The notes beneath the pieces were generated by a model. It ran no database searches. It was not told the origin of the DNA and was given only the letters and a program-made list of their open reading frames with translations. The position numbers and the translations under genes are program-made. Shown here in pieces: positions 24,980-34,648 of a stretch of 34,648 nt of DNA. This stretch comes from an uncultured Scytonema sp. (GTDB lineage: Bacteria; Cyanobacteriota; Cyanobacteriia; Cyanobacteriales; Nostocaceae): positions 1 to 34,648 of the forward strand of contig CALMVQ010000100.1 in assembly GCA_937873135.1 (NCBI GenBank), written 5' to 3'. Every line of letters begins with the position of its first letter. Within the stretch, counting starts at the first letter, position 1.

Positions 24980-26524
24980 TTAGACATCGCTGACTGTATC
25001 TACTGTTCCCAAATGTAGTGGCAAACTGAGTACATAACGATATCCCGACTCTAGTGAACCTTGAATCGAAATTTCTCCGCCATGCAATTCTGCCAATTGA
25101 CAGCTTAGCAACAAACCCAAGCTTTCGCGAGACAGATTATTCTGAGATTTAGCTAAATCCAAGCTCGAACTTACACTTCGGGAACCCGACTTAACAACAC
25201 TAAAATCTTTTGGGTGTTCATGTACTACTGGTAACTCTGCTGATTCCTGATTTTCCGAATACGTGTTGTAGTGTTGATCACTATCTGTCAGCTCGAGTAA
25301 CGCTGTATTAACGCGAAAGTAAGGGTCCACCTCAGTAATACCATCTCCTAGCCAAGGATGCGACACCCATACAGTTATGTTCAGTGTATTATCTTTGTAG
25401 GAAACATGAATGCGGACAACACTGCCTGTTGCAGAGAGTTGAATCACACTAAAAATGAGGTGATAGAGAATTTGCCGCACCTTCTCTTTATCTAAAGGCC
25501 AAATGCGACTACGTCCAGGTTCTATAGACAAGCGTATGTCTTGCTCTCGGCGATTGGCTGCCTCTTCTAAGGTACCGATAGCTTGTTGACAGAGCATTTC
25601 AATATCCACAGGCGTCAGATTTAACACATTTGCGCTTTCATCCAAGACGCCCAATTCAGAAATTTCATTAACTAAGGAAAGTAAGTACCGACCACTATGT
25701 TGTATAATTTCTAAATATTCCCTTTGCTTAGTTGTTAACGGACCATATATTTCTCGTCCCAGTACACTAGCCATACCTAAAACAGATGTTAAGGGTGTAC
25801 GCAACTCTTGAGTTAACAGTCCCAAAAGTTCTAGTTTTAGTTGGTTGGTAGGAACTGATTTTTGCTCTGATGGATTAATTTTGACTTCGGTCGTGGTGGC
25901 TGGTGGAAGTGACCAATTAGGATCAACATTGTGAGTATTGATGTTTGCAGTTGTTTGTAACAGCCGATTTCGCTCAAATTCACTCATGCTCCAACGAGCG
26001 ATGATCTGTAAAAACTCAATGTCTCGAGTTGTAAAGTTGCGCGGCATCAGATCCATGACTGCCAAGGCACCCAAACAGTTTCCTGAAGCGTCAATCAGTG
26101 GCGCTCCCAAATAGGCGCGAATGCCATAATCCTGCACGAGCTTACTTGTAGTATACTCTATACCTGGTAATTTGTGCGTATCATTGATCACAAATGTTTG
26201 TAAGCTTTCTACTACCTGGGTGCAGAAAGATTCCCGACGTAACAACTGACGGCTTTGTGCCAACTGATTCATAAGTCCCAACCTCGATAAACCCACTGCT
26301 GATTTGAACCAGTGGCGTTCTTGATCCACGAATCCCAAAATGGAAATTGGTGCTTCCAAAAAGTGTGCAGCAGTTTGAGTGGCTTCTTCAAAGACTGGAA
26401 TCGTTTCTGGTTGCCGTAAACCTAAATCAGACAACGCTTTCAGGCGCTGTTGTTCTCTGGTTTCTATAGAACCCCAACTATCCTTTAGGGTAAACAATTT
26501 ATTTTCAGGCTCTACCATTACCAC
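24980..26524 (-). CDS. GAF-domain pseudo-histidine kinase (mirror copy)
   Basis: Identical to 8125-9669, with the GTG start at 26524 and the AAGG at 26530-26533. The Q239 codon that replaces the expected histidine codon is at 25808-25810. Confidence 0.85.
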   Translation of the reverse strand: MVMVEPENKLFTLKDSWGSIETREQQRLKALSDLGLRQPETIPVFEEATQTAAHFLEAPISILGFVDQERHWFKSAVGLSRLGLMNQLAQSRQLLRRESFCTQVVESLQTFVINDTHKLPGIEYTTSKLVQDYGIRAYLGAPLIDASGNCLGALAVMDLMPRNFTTRDIEFLQIIARWSMSEFERNRLLQTTANINTHNVDPNWSLPPATTTEVKINPSEQKSVPTNQLKLELLGLLTQELRTPLTSVLGMASVLGREIYGPLTTKQREYLEIIQHSGRYLLSLVNEISELGVLDESANVLNLTPVDIEMLCQQAIGTLEEAANRREQDIRLSIEPGRSRIWPLDKEKVRQILYHLIFSVIQLSATGSVVRIHVSYKDNTLNITVWVSHPWLGDGITEVDPYFRVNTALLELTDSDQHYNTYSENQESAELPVVHEHPKDFSVVKSGSRSVSSSLDLAKSQNNLSRESLGLLLSCQLAELHGGEISIQGSLESGYRYVLSLPLHLGTVDTVSDV

Positions 26525-27486
26525 TGCTACCTTGATAATTGCTCGATATTGTAATTCATCTAACCTGTGTTTCTGGGTTATTTGCTATTCTTAAGCATTC
26601 CCCAATTTTGGGTCAGACAAACAAGGTGAAAGTAAAATTTTTTTTTGTTTGTAGCAAAACTTGACTTTTTGAGTTTGGGGATCTGGGTAAAAGAGCGCAC
26701 AAGGGAGAGAGGGAGAGTGAATTTAATCGTGAATTTTGTCAAAGGTTAAAGAACTGATGATTTGAGTGTCTTGACCCAAGGATTGAATAAGAGAGGTTTG
26801 CATTATTACTACAAAGAAAAAGTTTCAGTATATATACTCAACATATATTTTAGTAAAGTAACTATATTGATATGAATTGTCGCTATATTTAGTTTTACCT
26901 GAGTGATGAAAATTTTAGCACGACTGCTAATAACGAAGTTGCTAGTATTACTCCCTTAGAATTAATAAGTAAAAATTCAAAAGCTTGAAACACACGCTCT
27001 TTAGCTGTTTAGAATGGTAACTTTAGAGAGTGCCGACCTGTACTAGCGCAGGCTAGCTGAAATAACTTACCAGTAAATCTCAAACCAAAAGCTTGATATA
27101 TAAGGATTTCATTATGAGTGCCTTTTGACTTTTTACTTTTGCCTTGTTGCACTAGCTATGTAGATGCGTCCTGACAATGAGCAATGGAAAAGAAATTATT
27201 ACCTATTAATAACTACCACATATGCCTAACTAGTAACTTAGGTTAACATATCAGAGGTAATGATATTTGTGTATAAATATCTGATGGTTTTGCCAAGCAA
27301 AAAAAATATTTTTTATTTGTGATATAATTTGCAAGTTTTAAGTGAGATCACCTCTTAAGTTTTGGTAAATATTTAAAAGCTCATAAAAACTTTACTAACT
27401 CTTCATCAGAATGCTCTGCTCAAATTTTAGTCTTTAGACAAAAATAGAATGTGTCTTTACGAAGAGTATTTTTAAAATTCATTATT
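26525..27486. other. Long AT-rich intergenic region (mirror copy)
   Basis: Mirror of 7163-8124. It holds the 114-bp element at 27042-27155, the AGTATATATACT palindrome at 26827-26838, and the two uncalled short frames at 26723-26803 and 26895-26993 (minus). Confidence 0.5.
27042..27155 (-). repeat. 114-bp MITE-like element, copy A (mirror copy)
   Basis: Mirror of 7494-7607. With this, four copies appear in the window, but only two are distinct. Confidence 0.7.
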
Positions 27487-28668
27487 ATGACTATTGATAA
27501 AATGAATAAAATGACAGTCAGAATTCCTTTTGTAGATCTGAAGCTACAACATCAGCCAATTCAAAATCAACTACAACAAGCAATTCTGAATGTATTGGAT
27601 AAAGGAGATTTTGTTTTGGGGCAAGCACTGTTCGATTTTGAGGTCGCATTTTCTACAGCATGCGGTACAAATTATGGTGTCGGTGTTGCCTCAGGAACAG
27701 ATGCGATCGCACTTGGCTTACAAGCCTGTAACGTTGGTGCGGGAGATGAAGTCATTTTGCCAGCAAACACCTTTGTAGCAACGCTAATCGGAGTACTTCG
27801 TGCTGGAGCAAAACCAATTTTTGTTGATTGTGATTATCAAACAGCTTTAATTGATTTAGATGCAGCAGCACGAGCAGTGACACCAAAAACTAAAGCGATT
27901 CTCCCCGTGCATTTGTATGGTCAAATGGTATCACCAAGGCAATTATTAGACTTTGCCGAAACATATAAAGTATTAATATTTGAAGATGCAGCTCAAGCGC
28001 ACTTAGCCGAAAGAGAAGGATATAGGGCTGGTTCAGTGGGGATTGCCGCAGCTTTTAGTTTCTATCCTAGCAAGAATTTGGGGGCATTTGGAGATGGCGG
28101 GATGCTGGTAACGCGAGATGTGGATATCGCCCAAAAAGCTTTACGCTTGCGGAATTACGGTGCTCATCAAAAGTATTATCATGTGGAATTTGGAACTAAC
28201 AGCCGCTTGGATACATTGCAGGCAGCAGTATTGCATCAGAAACTCCCATATTTATCAGACTGGAATCGCGAACGGTGGAATGCTGCCCAAGAATACGATA
28301 CAGAATTAGCACGAGTAGCATCAAACGGGATAATCCCGATGCAAAATCACAGTGCAGAGGGACACATTTATCACCTTTACGTCATTAAAGTAGATGATTC
28401 TTGTGCCACAAACCGCCAGCAACTTCAAGAAGAACTGACAGCAGTAGGAATCCAAAATGGTATTCACTATCCAATTCCCTGTCATCTCCAGCCAGCATTC
28501 ACCAACTTAGGCTATCAAGCTGGTGACTTTCCCCGTGCCGAAAAGTTGGCGCAGCAAATATTATCATTACCCATGTATCCAGGTTTGAATAATAGCCAAG
28601 TAAGGGAAGTTGTAGCGGCGATCGCAACCAGCCTCAGATGCGAACAAAAAAAGTTGTTGTACATTTAA
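27487..28668 (+). CDS. DegT/DnrJ-family sugar aminotransferase (mirror copy)
   Basis: Identical to 5981-7162. Possible starts on this strand are GTG 27451, ATG 27487 (used) and ATG 27511. The cofactor lysine codon (K208 counting from the GTG) is at 28072-28074. It opens the plus-strand polysaccharide run. Confidence 0.9.
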   Translation: MTIDKMNKMTVRIPFVDLKLQHQPIQNQLQQAILNVLDKGDFVLGQALFDFEVAFSTACGTNYGVGVASGTDAIALGLQACNVGAGDEVILPANTFVATLIGVLRAGAKPIFVDCDYQTALIDLDAAARAVTPKTKAILPVHLYGQMVSPRQLLDFAETYKVLIFEDAAQAHLAEREGYRAGSVGIAAAFSFYPSKNLGAFGDGGMLVTRDVDIAQKALRLRNYGAHQKYYHVEFGTNSRLDTLQAAVLHQKLPYLSDWNRERWNAAQEYDTELARVASNGIIPMQNHSAEGHIYHLYVIKVDDSCATNRQQLQEELTAVGIQNGIHYPIPCHLQPAFTNLGYQAGDFPRAEKLAQQILSLPMYPGLNNSQVREVVAAIATSLRCEQKKLLYI

Positions 28669-28786
28669 CCTGTGTAAGCATTCAGCAGGCGTTTCCCTGT
28701 CACCTAATGTAGACAAACTTTTCTTATAACCGACTGATGTTTGCTGAATTTTCCTAAAATTATAGGTATAAGTACTATTTAAAATT

Positions 28787-29680
28787 ATGCAAATCCAACG
28801 TCGGTTAAAAAACACAAATGCTCCACAATTATTAAGTGCGGCTATTTTAATTATATTGGTGTTACTTTATGCTCCTGTATTACTGTACTGGTGGGATGGT
28901 TGGCTTCACAAAAATATCAGCACAGAACACGAATATTTTAGCCACGGGATTATTGGGTTACCATTTGCTACTTACTTAGGCTGGACAAATCGGAAAAAGT
29001 GGCGAAGGCTACCTGATCGTCATCATGCTTTAGGTGCAATTTTTCTGATAGTGGGAAGTCTTTTTTACCTAAGTGGTGTCAGTGATTGGGTTAACCTTTC
29101 TTTACCTGCTCTTTTAACAGGACTCTGCTTGTGGTTCAAAGGAATTCCTGGCTTCCAATTGCAAGCATTCCCCTTACTTTTGGTATTTTTGGCAACTCCA
29201 ACAACAGTCCCCTATTTAATTGCGCCCTATACATTACCCCTCCAAAGCTTTATTGCTGGCACTGTAGCCTTCATATTAAGTCAGTTTGGGATGGCAGTGA
29301 CTGTAGATGGGGTAAATCTGTACGTGGGAGGGAAGATTGTGGAAGTTGCTCCCTACTGTGCGGGGCTGAAAATGATGTTTACTAGTCTTTATGTCGGCTT
29401 GATTCTACTTTATTGGACAGGTGCTTTGTCTTCGCGCCGTAAAATCGTTTGGTTTTTAAGTCTTTCAGTTGTGATGAGCATCGCTGCCAATATTATTCGC
29501 AACACTCTACTTACTTTTTTTCACGGCACAGGTCAAGAAAGGGCTTTTGAGTGGCTGCACGCAGGGTGGGGTGGTGATTTATACTCAACTATGATGCTGC
29601 TTTCATTAGTACCGATTCTAAATTGGATTGATAAATATTTCTCAGAAGTTCCAGAGATTCAACCGAATTCTGAAAATTAA
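28787..29680 (+). CDS. Cyanoexosortase A (mirror copy)
   Basis: Identical to 4969-5862. Codons for the proposed catalytic residues are at 29357-29359 (C191), 29498-29500 (R238) and 29558-29560 (H258). Confidence 0.88.
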   Translation: MQIQRRLKNTNAPQLLSAAILIILVLLYAPVLLYWWDGWLHKNISTEHEYFSHGIIGLPFATYLGWTNRKKWRRLPDRHHALGAIFLIVGSLFYLSGVSDWVNLSLPALLTGLCLWFKGIPGFQLQAFPLLLVFLATPTTVPYLIAPYTLPLQSFIAGTVAFILSQFGMAVTVDGVNLYVGGKIVEVAPYCAGLKMMFTSLYVGLILLYWTGALSSRRKIVWFLSLSVVMSIAANIIRNTLLTFFHGTGQERAFEWLHAGWGGDLYSTMMLLSLVPILNWIDKYFSEVPEIQPNSEN

Positions 29681-29914
29681 ACCGGACTTATACCGTTTCT
29701 CCATGAAGCTGCGCTTAACTCCCGCCTTTATATTACCGTTTAGGGAGAGGGGGGAGTAAAACTTTTTTTCCTTTCTATACTTATCTTTAAGTATACAATT
29801 TTATACGGTTTTATATTGATTTCTTCATCCTGAATTCTGACAACTGAGTTCTAAGATCTTTCCAGTTAAAGCCTTATCTGGTAAAATTTTATCTAAGTAC
29901 TGGATACTTCAGCA
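29681..29914. other. Intergenic spacer with dispersed-repeat-like sequence (mirror copy)
   Basis: Mirror of 4735-4968. On this strand TATACCGTTTCTCCATGAAG begins near 29689, and the TTACCGTTT core recurs near 29734. Confidence 0.4.
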
Positions 29915-30619
29915 ATGATTTACTTTTTCAAGTTCTTCAAGGAAAGCCAGCTTTATCAGATAGTGGCTCTTTTGTTACTGCTACTAGTGTTGGTGATGGG
30001 AGCAGTTCCAGGGTACTTGAAAGGACACTGGCAATGGCAGCAGCCACCAGCTGTAGTCAGCCTAAAGAAGTTGAAACAGATTCACCACATGGGGTTGACG
30101 CTTCCAGGGTGGCAAACGACCGAACAACGGGAAGAACCTATTGGCGGATACAAATGGTCGTACCAAGAAATTGAGAAAAACAACTCTCCAATCAAGGCGA
30201 TCCTCTTGTTACTACCGCAAAATGGTCCGAAAGACCAACCCCAAGTGGAATGGACGGAAATTAATAGCTGGGCTCAGTGGGACAAATCTCAATTTCGTTC
30301 TACGGAATTTACTGTTAAACAGGCACCAGCGTCTTCTAATAGTGAAGTAAAGGTAGAAGCTGCATTCTTTCGTGCCACCACAAAACAGAAAACCTTTGCT
30401 GTTTTGCAATGGTATGCTTGGCAAAATGGCGGTAATACATCTCCTTTACCTTGGTTCGTCGCCGATCAAGTGGCAAAGTGGCACCAGAAACGCGCTCCTT
30501 GGGTTGCTGTTACCATTCTCATTCCTATGGAGCCTTTTGGACAGGTAGAAAAAACTTGGCAGGATGCTCAATCTCTTGGAAAAACAGTGCAGTCGGCATT
30601 AATGTCAACTTTTTTGTAG
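29915..30619 (+). CDS. Cyanoexosortase A system-associated protein (mirror copy)
   Basis: Identical to 4030-4734, with the ATG at 29915. The membrane segment is encoded at about 29960-30016. Confidence 0.8.
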   Translation: MIYFFKFFKESQLYQIVALLLLLLVLVMGAVPGYLKGHWQWQQPPAVVSLKKLKQIHHMGLTLPGWQTTEQREEPIGGYKWSYQEIEKNNSPIKAILLLLPQNGPKDQPQVEWTEINSWAQWDKSQFRSTEFTVKQAPASSNSEVKVEAAFFRATTKQKTFAVLQWYAWQNGGNTSPLPWFVADQVAKWHQKRAPWVAVTILIPMEPFGQVEKTWQDAQSLGKTVQSALMSTFL

Positions 30620-30786
30620 AACATTTTGATTTACAAGAGCGTTCACAGCGAGGGAGCGGTTAATTACAGCATTTTTCAGGTAAATGAGTAGCTGTGCTTT
30701 TTGCCTATTTCCACAGTAAAATAACCATTTAACGCAACCCGTTATCAGTGAAAGCGTCACCAAATCTACTTAATTCCCAATGTAAT

Positions 30787-32211
30787 ATGCGTGCTTTTAG
30801 CGCCCTGTGTTTTGTCAACCTTCAGTTATTAGTAACATCTCTCCAACCTGTTGTTGCTCAGCAGCCATTGCCATTCCCACAACAATCCCCACTGCCAAGT
30901 GCTGTCCCACCGAGACAATTGTCACCACAACTTTTTCCAAAACAACCACTACTACCAAGCGGTGTTCCACTCAGACAATTCTCACCACAACCTCCCGTGC
31001 CTCCACCAGCTACTGAAGTGGCACCTAGTGGTGTGAGTGATGGAACGTCACCACAATTTAGCCGCTACATCTTGGGGATTGGAGATGTCCTGGGTGTATC
31101 AGTTCAGCGTCCTCCCGGTAGTTATATTCTCGGACCTGGAGATGGTATTTCCGTAGTAGTTGAGCGGTTTCCGGATTTGAGTTTTCAAGCCTCGATCAAT
31201 CCAGAAGGAAACATTGTGGTGCCTCTACTGGGAACTGTAAAACTCCAAGGTTTAACATTACAGCAGGCACAAAATAAAATTCGTTTGGGCTTGAATCGCT
31301 TTGTCGCCGATCCGCTTGTAACGTTATCACTAACAGCGCTGCGTCCGGAATTGAGTTTTCAAGCTCCTATTGGTCCTGAAGGGACTATTTTATTACCGCA
31401 AGTAGGAACGTTGTCTGTACAAGGCTTGACATTGGACGAAGCGCAAGAAAAAATTCGCTTGGCATTAAGTCGAACTTTTGTGAAGCCAAATGTGGCAGTA
31501 TCATTAGTAGGACAGCGACCAATTCAAGTTTCGATTAGTGGGGAAGTGCCCCGACCGGGGATTTATCCTATTAATCCAATCACCCCTCGTGTTTCAGATG
31601 CGTTGCTATTAGCAGGTGGTACGATGACCAGAGCAGATCTTCGGCAAGTGCAAGTGCGTCGGAAGTTGATTGATGGTTCTGTCGTGTCACAAAATATTGA
31701 TTTATATACTCCATTACTAAACGGCACAGGACAAGCGACTTTCCGCCTGCAAGATGGTGATGCGATCATTGTACCGCGTCGTGAAATTGCTACTGATGAT
31801 AATTATGACCGCAATTTAGTAGCTCGCTCTACCTTGGCTGTACCTCAGATTAGAATTCGGATTTTAAACTACCCTGGAGGGGGTTTGACAACTATACCCC
31901 TGCCAAATGGTAGTAGTATAATCGACGCCTTATCAGGCATCACTCTTGATACTAGCAACCTTCACGAAATTGGTCTGGTTCGCTTCGATGCAGAACGAGG
32001 TAGAGCCGTTACCCAAAGAATTGATGCGAGCAAGGCTTTGAAAGGAGATTTAGCTCAAAACGTGGCACTTCAAGATAATGATGTTATCGTTGTTAATCGG
32101 AACCTTATTGGTAAAATCACTAACGCTATCAGTACTATTACTCGACCCTTTTTTGATATTCAAAGCTTTATCCGTTTCTTTCAATTCTTAGGTGGGTCTA
32201 ATAACTACTAA
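30787..32211 (+). CDS. Wza-like polysaccharide export protein (mirror copy)
   Basis: Identical to 2438-3862, with the ATG at 30787 and the GTG alternative at 30748. The two units of the internal duplication begin near 31177 and 31351, exactly 174 bases (58 codons) apart. Confidence 0.88.
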   Translation: MRAFSALCFVNLQLLVTSLQPVVAQQPLPFPQQSPLPSAVPPRQLSPQLFPKQPLLPSGVPLRQFSPQPPVPPPATEVAPSGVSDGTSPQFSRYILGIGDVLGVSVQRPPGSYILGPGDGISVVVERFPDLSFQASINPEGNIVVPLLGTVKLQGLTLQQAQNKIRLGLNRFVADPLVTLSLTALRPELSFQAPIGPEGTILLPQVGTLSVQGLTLDEAQEKIRLALSRTFVKPNVAVSLVGQRPIQVSISGEVPRPGIYPINPITPRVSDALLLAGGTMTRADLRQVQVRRKLIDGSVVSQNIDLYTPLLNGTGQATFRLQDGDAIIVPRREIATDDNYDRNLVARSTLAVPQIRIRILNYPGGGLTTIPLPNGSSIIDALSGITLDTSNLHEIGLVRFDAERGRAVTQRIDASKALKGDLAQNVALQDNDVIVVNRNLIGKITNAISTITRPFFDIQSFIRFFQFLGGSNNY

Positions 32212-32348
32212 AAGCTTAATGAATCTAATTTGTTTACCATAATTTTCCTGAGAAATCAAAGGTAAAATGTAAAAGTAATCACGTCGAAGTTTTTCAATGT
32301 AGGTTATTTCAGAAACATCCTTATCTCTGCTCGCCTAAGTGTACTACC

Positions 32349-34523
32349 ATGACCCCACCGATTGTTAAACGCTATCTTATTGCATTCGATAAATATAAGT
32401 GGATTGGATTAGCTGGTTTTGGTTTAGTTGTAATAGGTTCAACGGTGGTGGCTGTGCAACCAGAATCTCCAAGCTACGTAGCAAGTGGTGCATTGAGCTA
32501 CTCTCGTCCCCCAGTCTCTTTTTCTTTAACCGGGACTCAAATTCAGCAGGAAGGACAGGAACTGAGTGAGGACATTTTGCGATCAGAGTCAATTATTGAG
32601 CCTGTAGCAGCAAAAGAAAATATTAACCCAGTAAAGCTCAATCAAAATCTGGTGATCGAACTGCCTCAAAAAGCAAAGGCTGGTACGGGTGGCGACTCAT
32701 CACCTGCATCCACACTTATTCAAATAAAATATCAAGATAAAGATAGCAAGCGAGCAAGAGAAACATTGCAAGAACTGATGCTAGCAATGCAAAAGCTAAG
32801 CGCTGATATTAATACTAAGAGATTAAAGTTAATTATTCAAAAAATTAATGATCGCTTACCACAGGTTAAGCAAGAACTGGAAAAAGCAGAGCAGGCACTG
32901 GAACACTATGATCGCAAAGAAAGACCGGCAATATTGGCGGCAGAGAACGGCAGTTTATTGAACGCAGTCACTACAAGCGAAGTTGAGCAACGGCAAATTA
33001 GACTGACTTTAACGGGGATTACGGCTCAAATACACAGTTTACAAGAAAAGTTGGGGTTAAGCACCAACCAAGCTTACGTTTCTTCGGCTTTGAGTGCCGA
33101 TCCAATTCTGATCAACTTGCGATCGCAAATTTATCAAACAGAGGGGCAAATTGCACTGCTCAAGAAAAGAGGCGCAAAACCCGAATACCCGGAAAGGGAT
33201 CAGTTACAGCGCAATCTAGACGTTTTTAATCAACAACTCCAGCAGCGTGCAGTTGAGGTGGTGGGTGGTGGCGGTAAAGCAGCACCTCTTGCCAGTAACG
33301 TTACGGGTATCCGCAACCAAAGCAGTTTAGATCCCGCACGCCAGCAGTTGGCAAATCAACTAGTAGCTTTGCAAACCCAGCAAGAAACACTGCAAAAACA
33401 ACTCGTTGACTTGGAAAAAGAAGATGCGCGATTGCGTCAAGATTATTCTCAAGTACCTAACAAGCAGCTACAGAGATCGCGCTTAGAACAGCAGGTTCTC
33501 CTCAAAAGAACGATTTTTGACCAAATGCAGGCTAAGCTGACTGATGCTAGGACAGCAGAAGCAGAAACAGTCAGTAGTCTCAGCATTGCTAGAGTACCCC
33601 TGGTCATTGTTGCAGGCCGACCTCCTTTGGGTGTACCTCTAACTTTAGGTGTTGGTGTTTTACTAGGCTTATTGGTTGGTGGCGGCGTCATATTTCTTTT
33701 GGGCTCGCTGGAAGGAAGTTTCAAAACCAAGGAAGATATTCGCAACAGTCTCAAACAGAGGGAAGTCCCACTACTTGGCGAATTACCTTTGCTACCAGTT
33801 GATAATTTGTTTCCTGGTGCATTGCCTGTTTTACTTTCAGCAGACTCTCTCTATTTGGAGTTTTATGAAAAGTTCCGCAGTAATTTGCGGCGGATTGGTA
33901 CTAGAAGCCTCAAGGTTGTGATGATTGCCAGCACGAGTAGTTCTGAAGGAAAGACAACGACTGCTTATAACTTGGGTATAGCTTGTGCACGCGCGGGGAA
34001 AAGAACCTTGATTATTGAAACAGATTTGCGATCGCCCTCTTATTCTTCATCACTTAGAGTCACTCCAGATCTTGATGCTACCGTTGAACCCCTGCGTTAT
34101 TACGCCAGCTTGAGCGATTGTGTCCGCTTAGTTCCTGATGTAGAGAATTTATACATTATTCCCAGTCCAGGCCCCGTACGTCAATCGGCTGCTGTACTTG
34201 AATCTAGCGAAATGCGACGGCTGATAGAGGATGCCCGCGAGCGCTTTGACATTGTGATTTTAGATACTCATCCTCTAGGCTTATCAAATGATGCTTTGTT
34301 AATCCAACCCTACAGCGACGGTATTGTACTCTTAGCGCGACCAAATTATACACAAGAAAACGTGTTTGTCGAAGCAATCGATCAAATGGTCGAAGCTGAA
34401 CTCGGACTGTTGGGAGGCGTGATCAATTGTGCTGATATTACAGTTTCTTTAGCTCCATCTGTTGTCGATTTACCAGGCTCTCCCCCTGAAGAACAACTAT
34501 CAGCTAGGGCGAGGAGAAACTAA
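32349..34523 (+). CDS. Wzc/GumC-like protein with BY-kinase-type ATPase domain (mirror copy)
   Basis: Identical to 126-2300. The Walker A codons lie near 33924-33959 and Walker B near 34245-34274. It closes the plus-strand polysaccharide run. Confidence 0.9.
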   Translation: MTPPIVKRYLIAFDKYKWIGLAGFGLVVIGSTVVAVQPESPSYVASGALSYSRPPVSFSLTGTQIQQEGQELSEDILRSESIIEPVAAKENINPVKLNQNLVIELPQKAKAGTGGDSSPASTLIQIKYQDKDSKRARETLQELMLAMQKLSADINTKRLKLIIQKINDRLPQVKQELEKAEQALEHYDRKERPAILAAENGSLLNAVTTSEVEQRQIRLTLTGITAQIHSLQEKLGLSTNQAYVSSALSADPILINLRSQIYQTEGQIALLKKRGAKPEYPERDQLQRNLDVFNQQLQQRAVEVVGGGGKAAPLASNVTGIRNQSSLDPARQQLANQLVALQTQQETLQKQLVDLEKEDARLRQDYSQVPNKQLQRSRLEQQVLLKRTIFDQMQAKLTDARTAEAETVSSLSIARVPLVIVAGRPPLGVPLTLGVGVLLGLLVGGGVIFLLGSLEGSFKTKEDIRNSLKQREVPLLGELPLLPVDNLFPGALPVLLSADSLYLEFYEKFRSNLRRIGTRSLKVVMIASTSSSEGKTTTAYNLGIACARAGKRTLIIETDLRSPSYSSSLRVTPDLDATVEPLRYYASLSDCVRLVPDVENLYIIPSPGPVRQSAAVLESSEMRRLIEDARERFDIVILDTHPLGLSNDALLIQPYSDGIVLLARPNYTQENVFVEAIDQMVEAELGLLGGVINCADITVSLAPSVVDLPGSPPEEQLSARARRN

Positions 34524-34595
34524 TATTATCATACAAGTAATTTTTTGTTTTTACTTTGCCACTATTAAGTAGAGTCGTTGAGCAAAGATGATGTT

Positions 34596-34630
34596 TAAAA
34601 AGTAAAAAGTAAAAAGTAAAAAGTAAAAAG
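34596..34630. repeat. Five tandem heptamers TAAAAAG (mirror copy)
   Basis: Mirror of 19-53, ending 18 bases from the window edge. Confidence 0.9.
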
Positions 34631-34648
34631 AGAATCCCCATAATTAAA

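Larger units (their letters stand above)
1..34648. repeat. Perfect 17,324-bp inverted repeat with no spacer (whole window)
   Basis: The two arms are 1-17324 and 17325-34648. The first 20 bases are the reverse complement of the last 20, and the axis lies between 17324 and 17325 inside GAGCGCGCTC. Every coding region has a mirrored partner with the same protein, for example 126-2300 (minus) and 32349-34523 (plus), and the intergenic repeats I compared mirror as well. The arms fill the window exactly, which suggests the window is a whole contig or was cut to the palindrome. An assembly, library or amplification fold-back is the most likely cause. A covalently closed linear molecule with hairpin ends would give the same sequence when read right round, but the ordinary chromosomal gene content argues against that. 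Confidence 0.97.

Noticed and set aside
17325-34648. A second, independent copy of all the genes
   Set aside because: Perfect identity, including intergenic DNA, and a zero-length spacer point to the same sequence read twice. Two real copies would be expected to have a spacer or some divergence.
1-34648. A composite transposon or IS-mediated inverted duplication
   Set aside because: No transposase or insertion sequence lies at the axis, and there are no target duplications or transposon-type terminal repeats at the outer ends.

Overview
The window is one 17,324-base segment read twice. Bases 1-17324 and 17325-34648 are reverse complements of each other with no spacer, so position x pairs with 34649 - x. 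Every gene in the left arm recurs on the opposite strand at the mirrored position with an identical protein. I found no difference between arms at the outer ends, at the centre, or at the gene starts and intergenic repeats I compared. A spacer-free palindrome of this size is not expected to be stable in a bacterial chromosome, so the likeliest explanation is a fold-back in assembly, sequencing or amplification. The real information content is then about 17.3 kb, and the right-arm features should not be counted as second gene copies.

The organism is very probably a filamentous (Nostocales-type) cyanobacterium. At least ten HIP1 sites (GCGATCGC) lie in one arm. There are heptad-type tandem repeats and short dispersed repeats, and the genes include an IctB-family protein, an RppA/RppB-like two-component pair and a cyanoexosortase.

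Layout of the left arm. (i) 126-7162, all on the minus strand, is an exopolysaccharide and protein-sorting run. In transcription order it holds a DegT/DnrJ-type sugar aminotransferase, cyanoexosortase A, its associated DUF3485-like protein, a Wza-like outer-membrane export protein, and a Wzc/GumC-like chain-length protein with a BY-kinase-type ATPase domain. (ii) 7163-8124 is a gene-poor stretch with one copy of a 114-bp repeat element. (iii) 8125-11224, plus strand, carries a GAF protein with a degenerate histidine-kinase module and then ictB, whose last codons and stop are supplied by a second copy of the same element. (iv) 11445-14781 carries a small secreted WGxxG protein (minus), recR (plus, with an apparent ACG start) and a glycogen-debranching-type amylo-alpha-1,6-glucosidase (minus). 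(v) 15150-17209, plus strand, carries rppA and rppB. A 3' remnant of an unidentified convergent gene then runs into the palindrome centre. The right arm repeats all of this in reverse.

The most coherent functional unit is the surface-polysaccharide and exosortase run. I saw no tRNA, rRNA or CRISPR array, and no intact transposase. Apart from the palindrome itself, the observations most worth checking are the pseudo-kinase, the repeat element that forms the end of ictB, the recR start region and the internally duplicated Wza-like protein.
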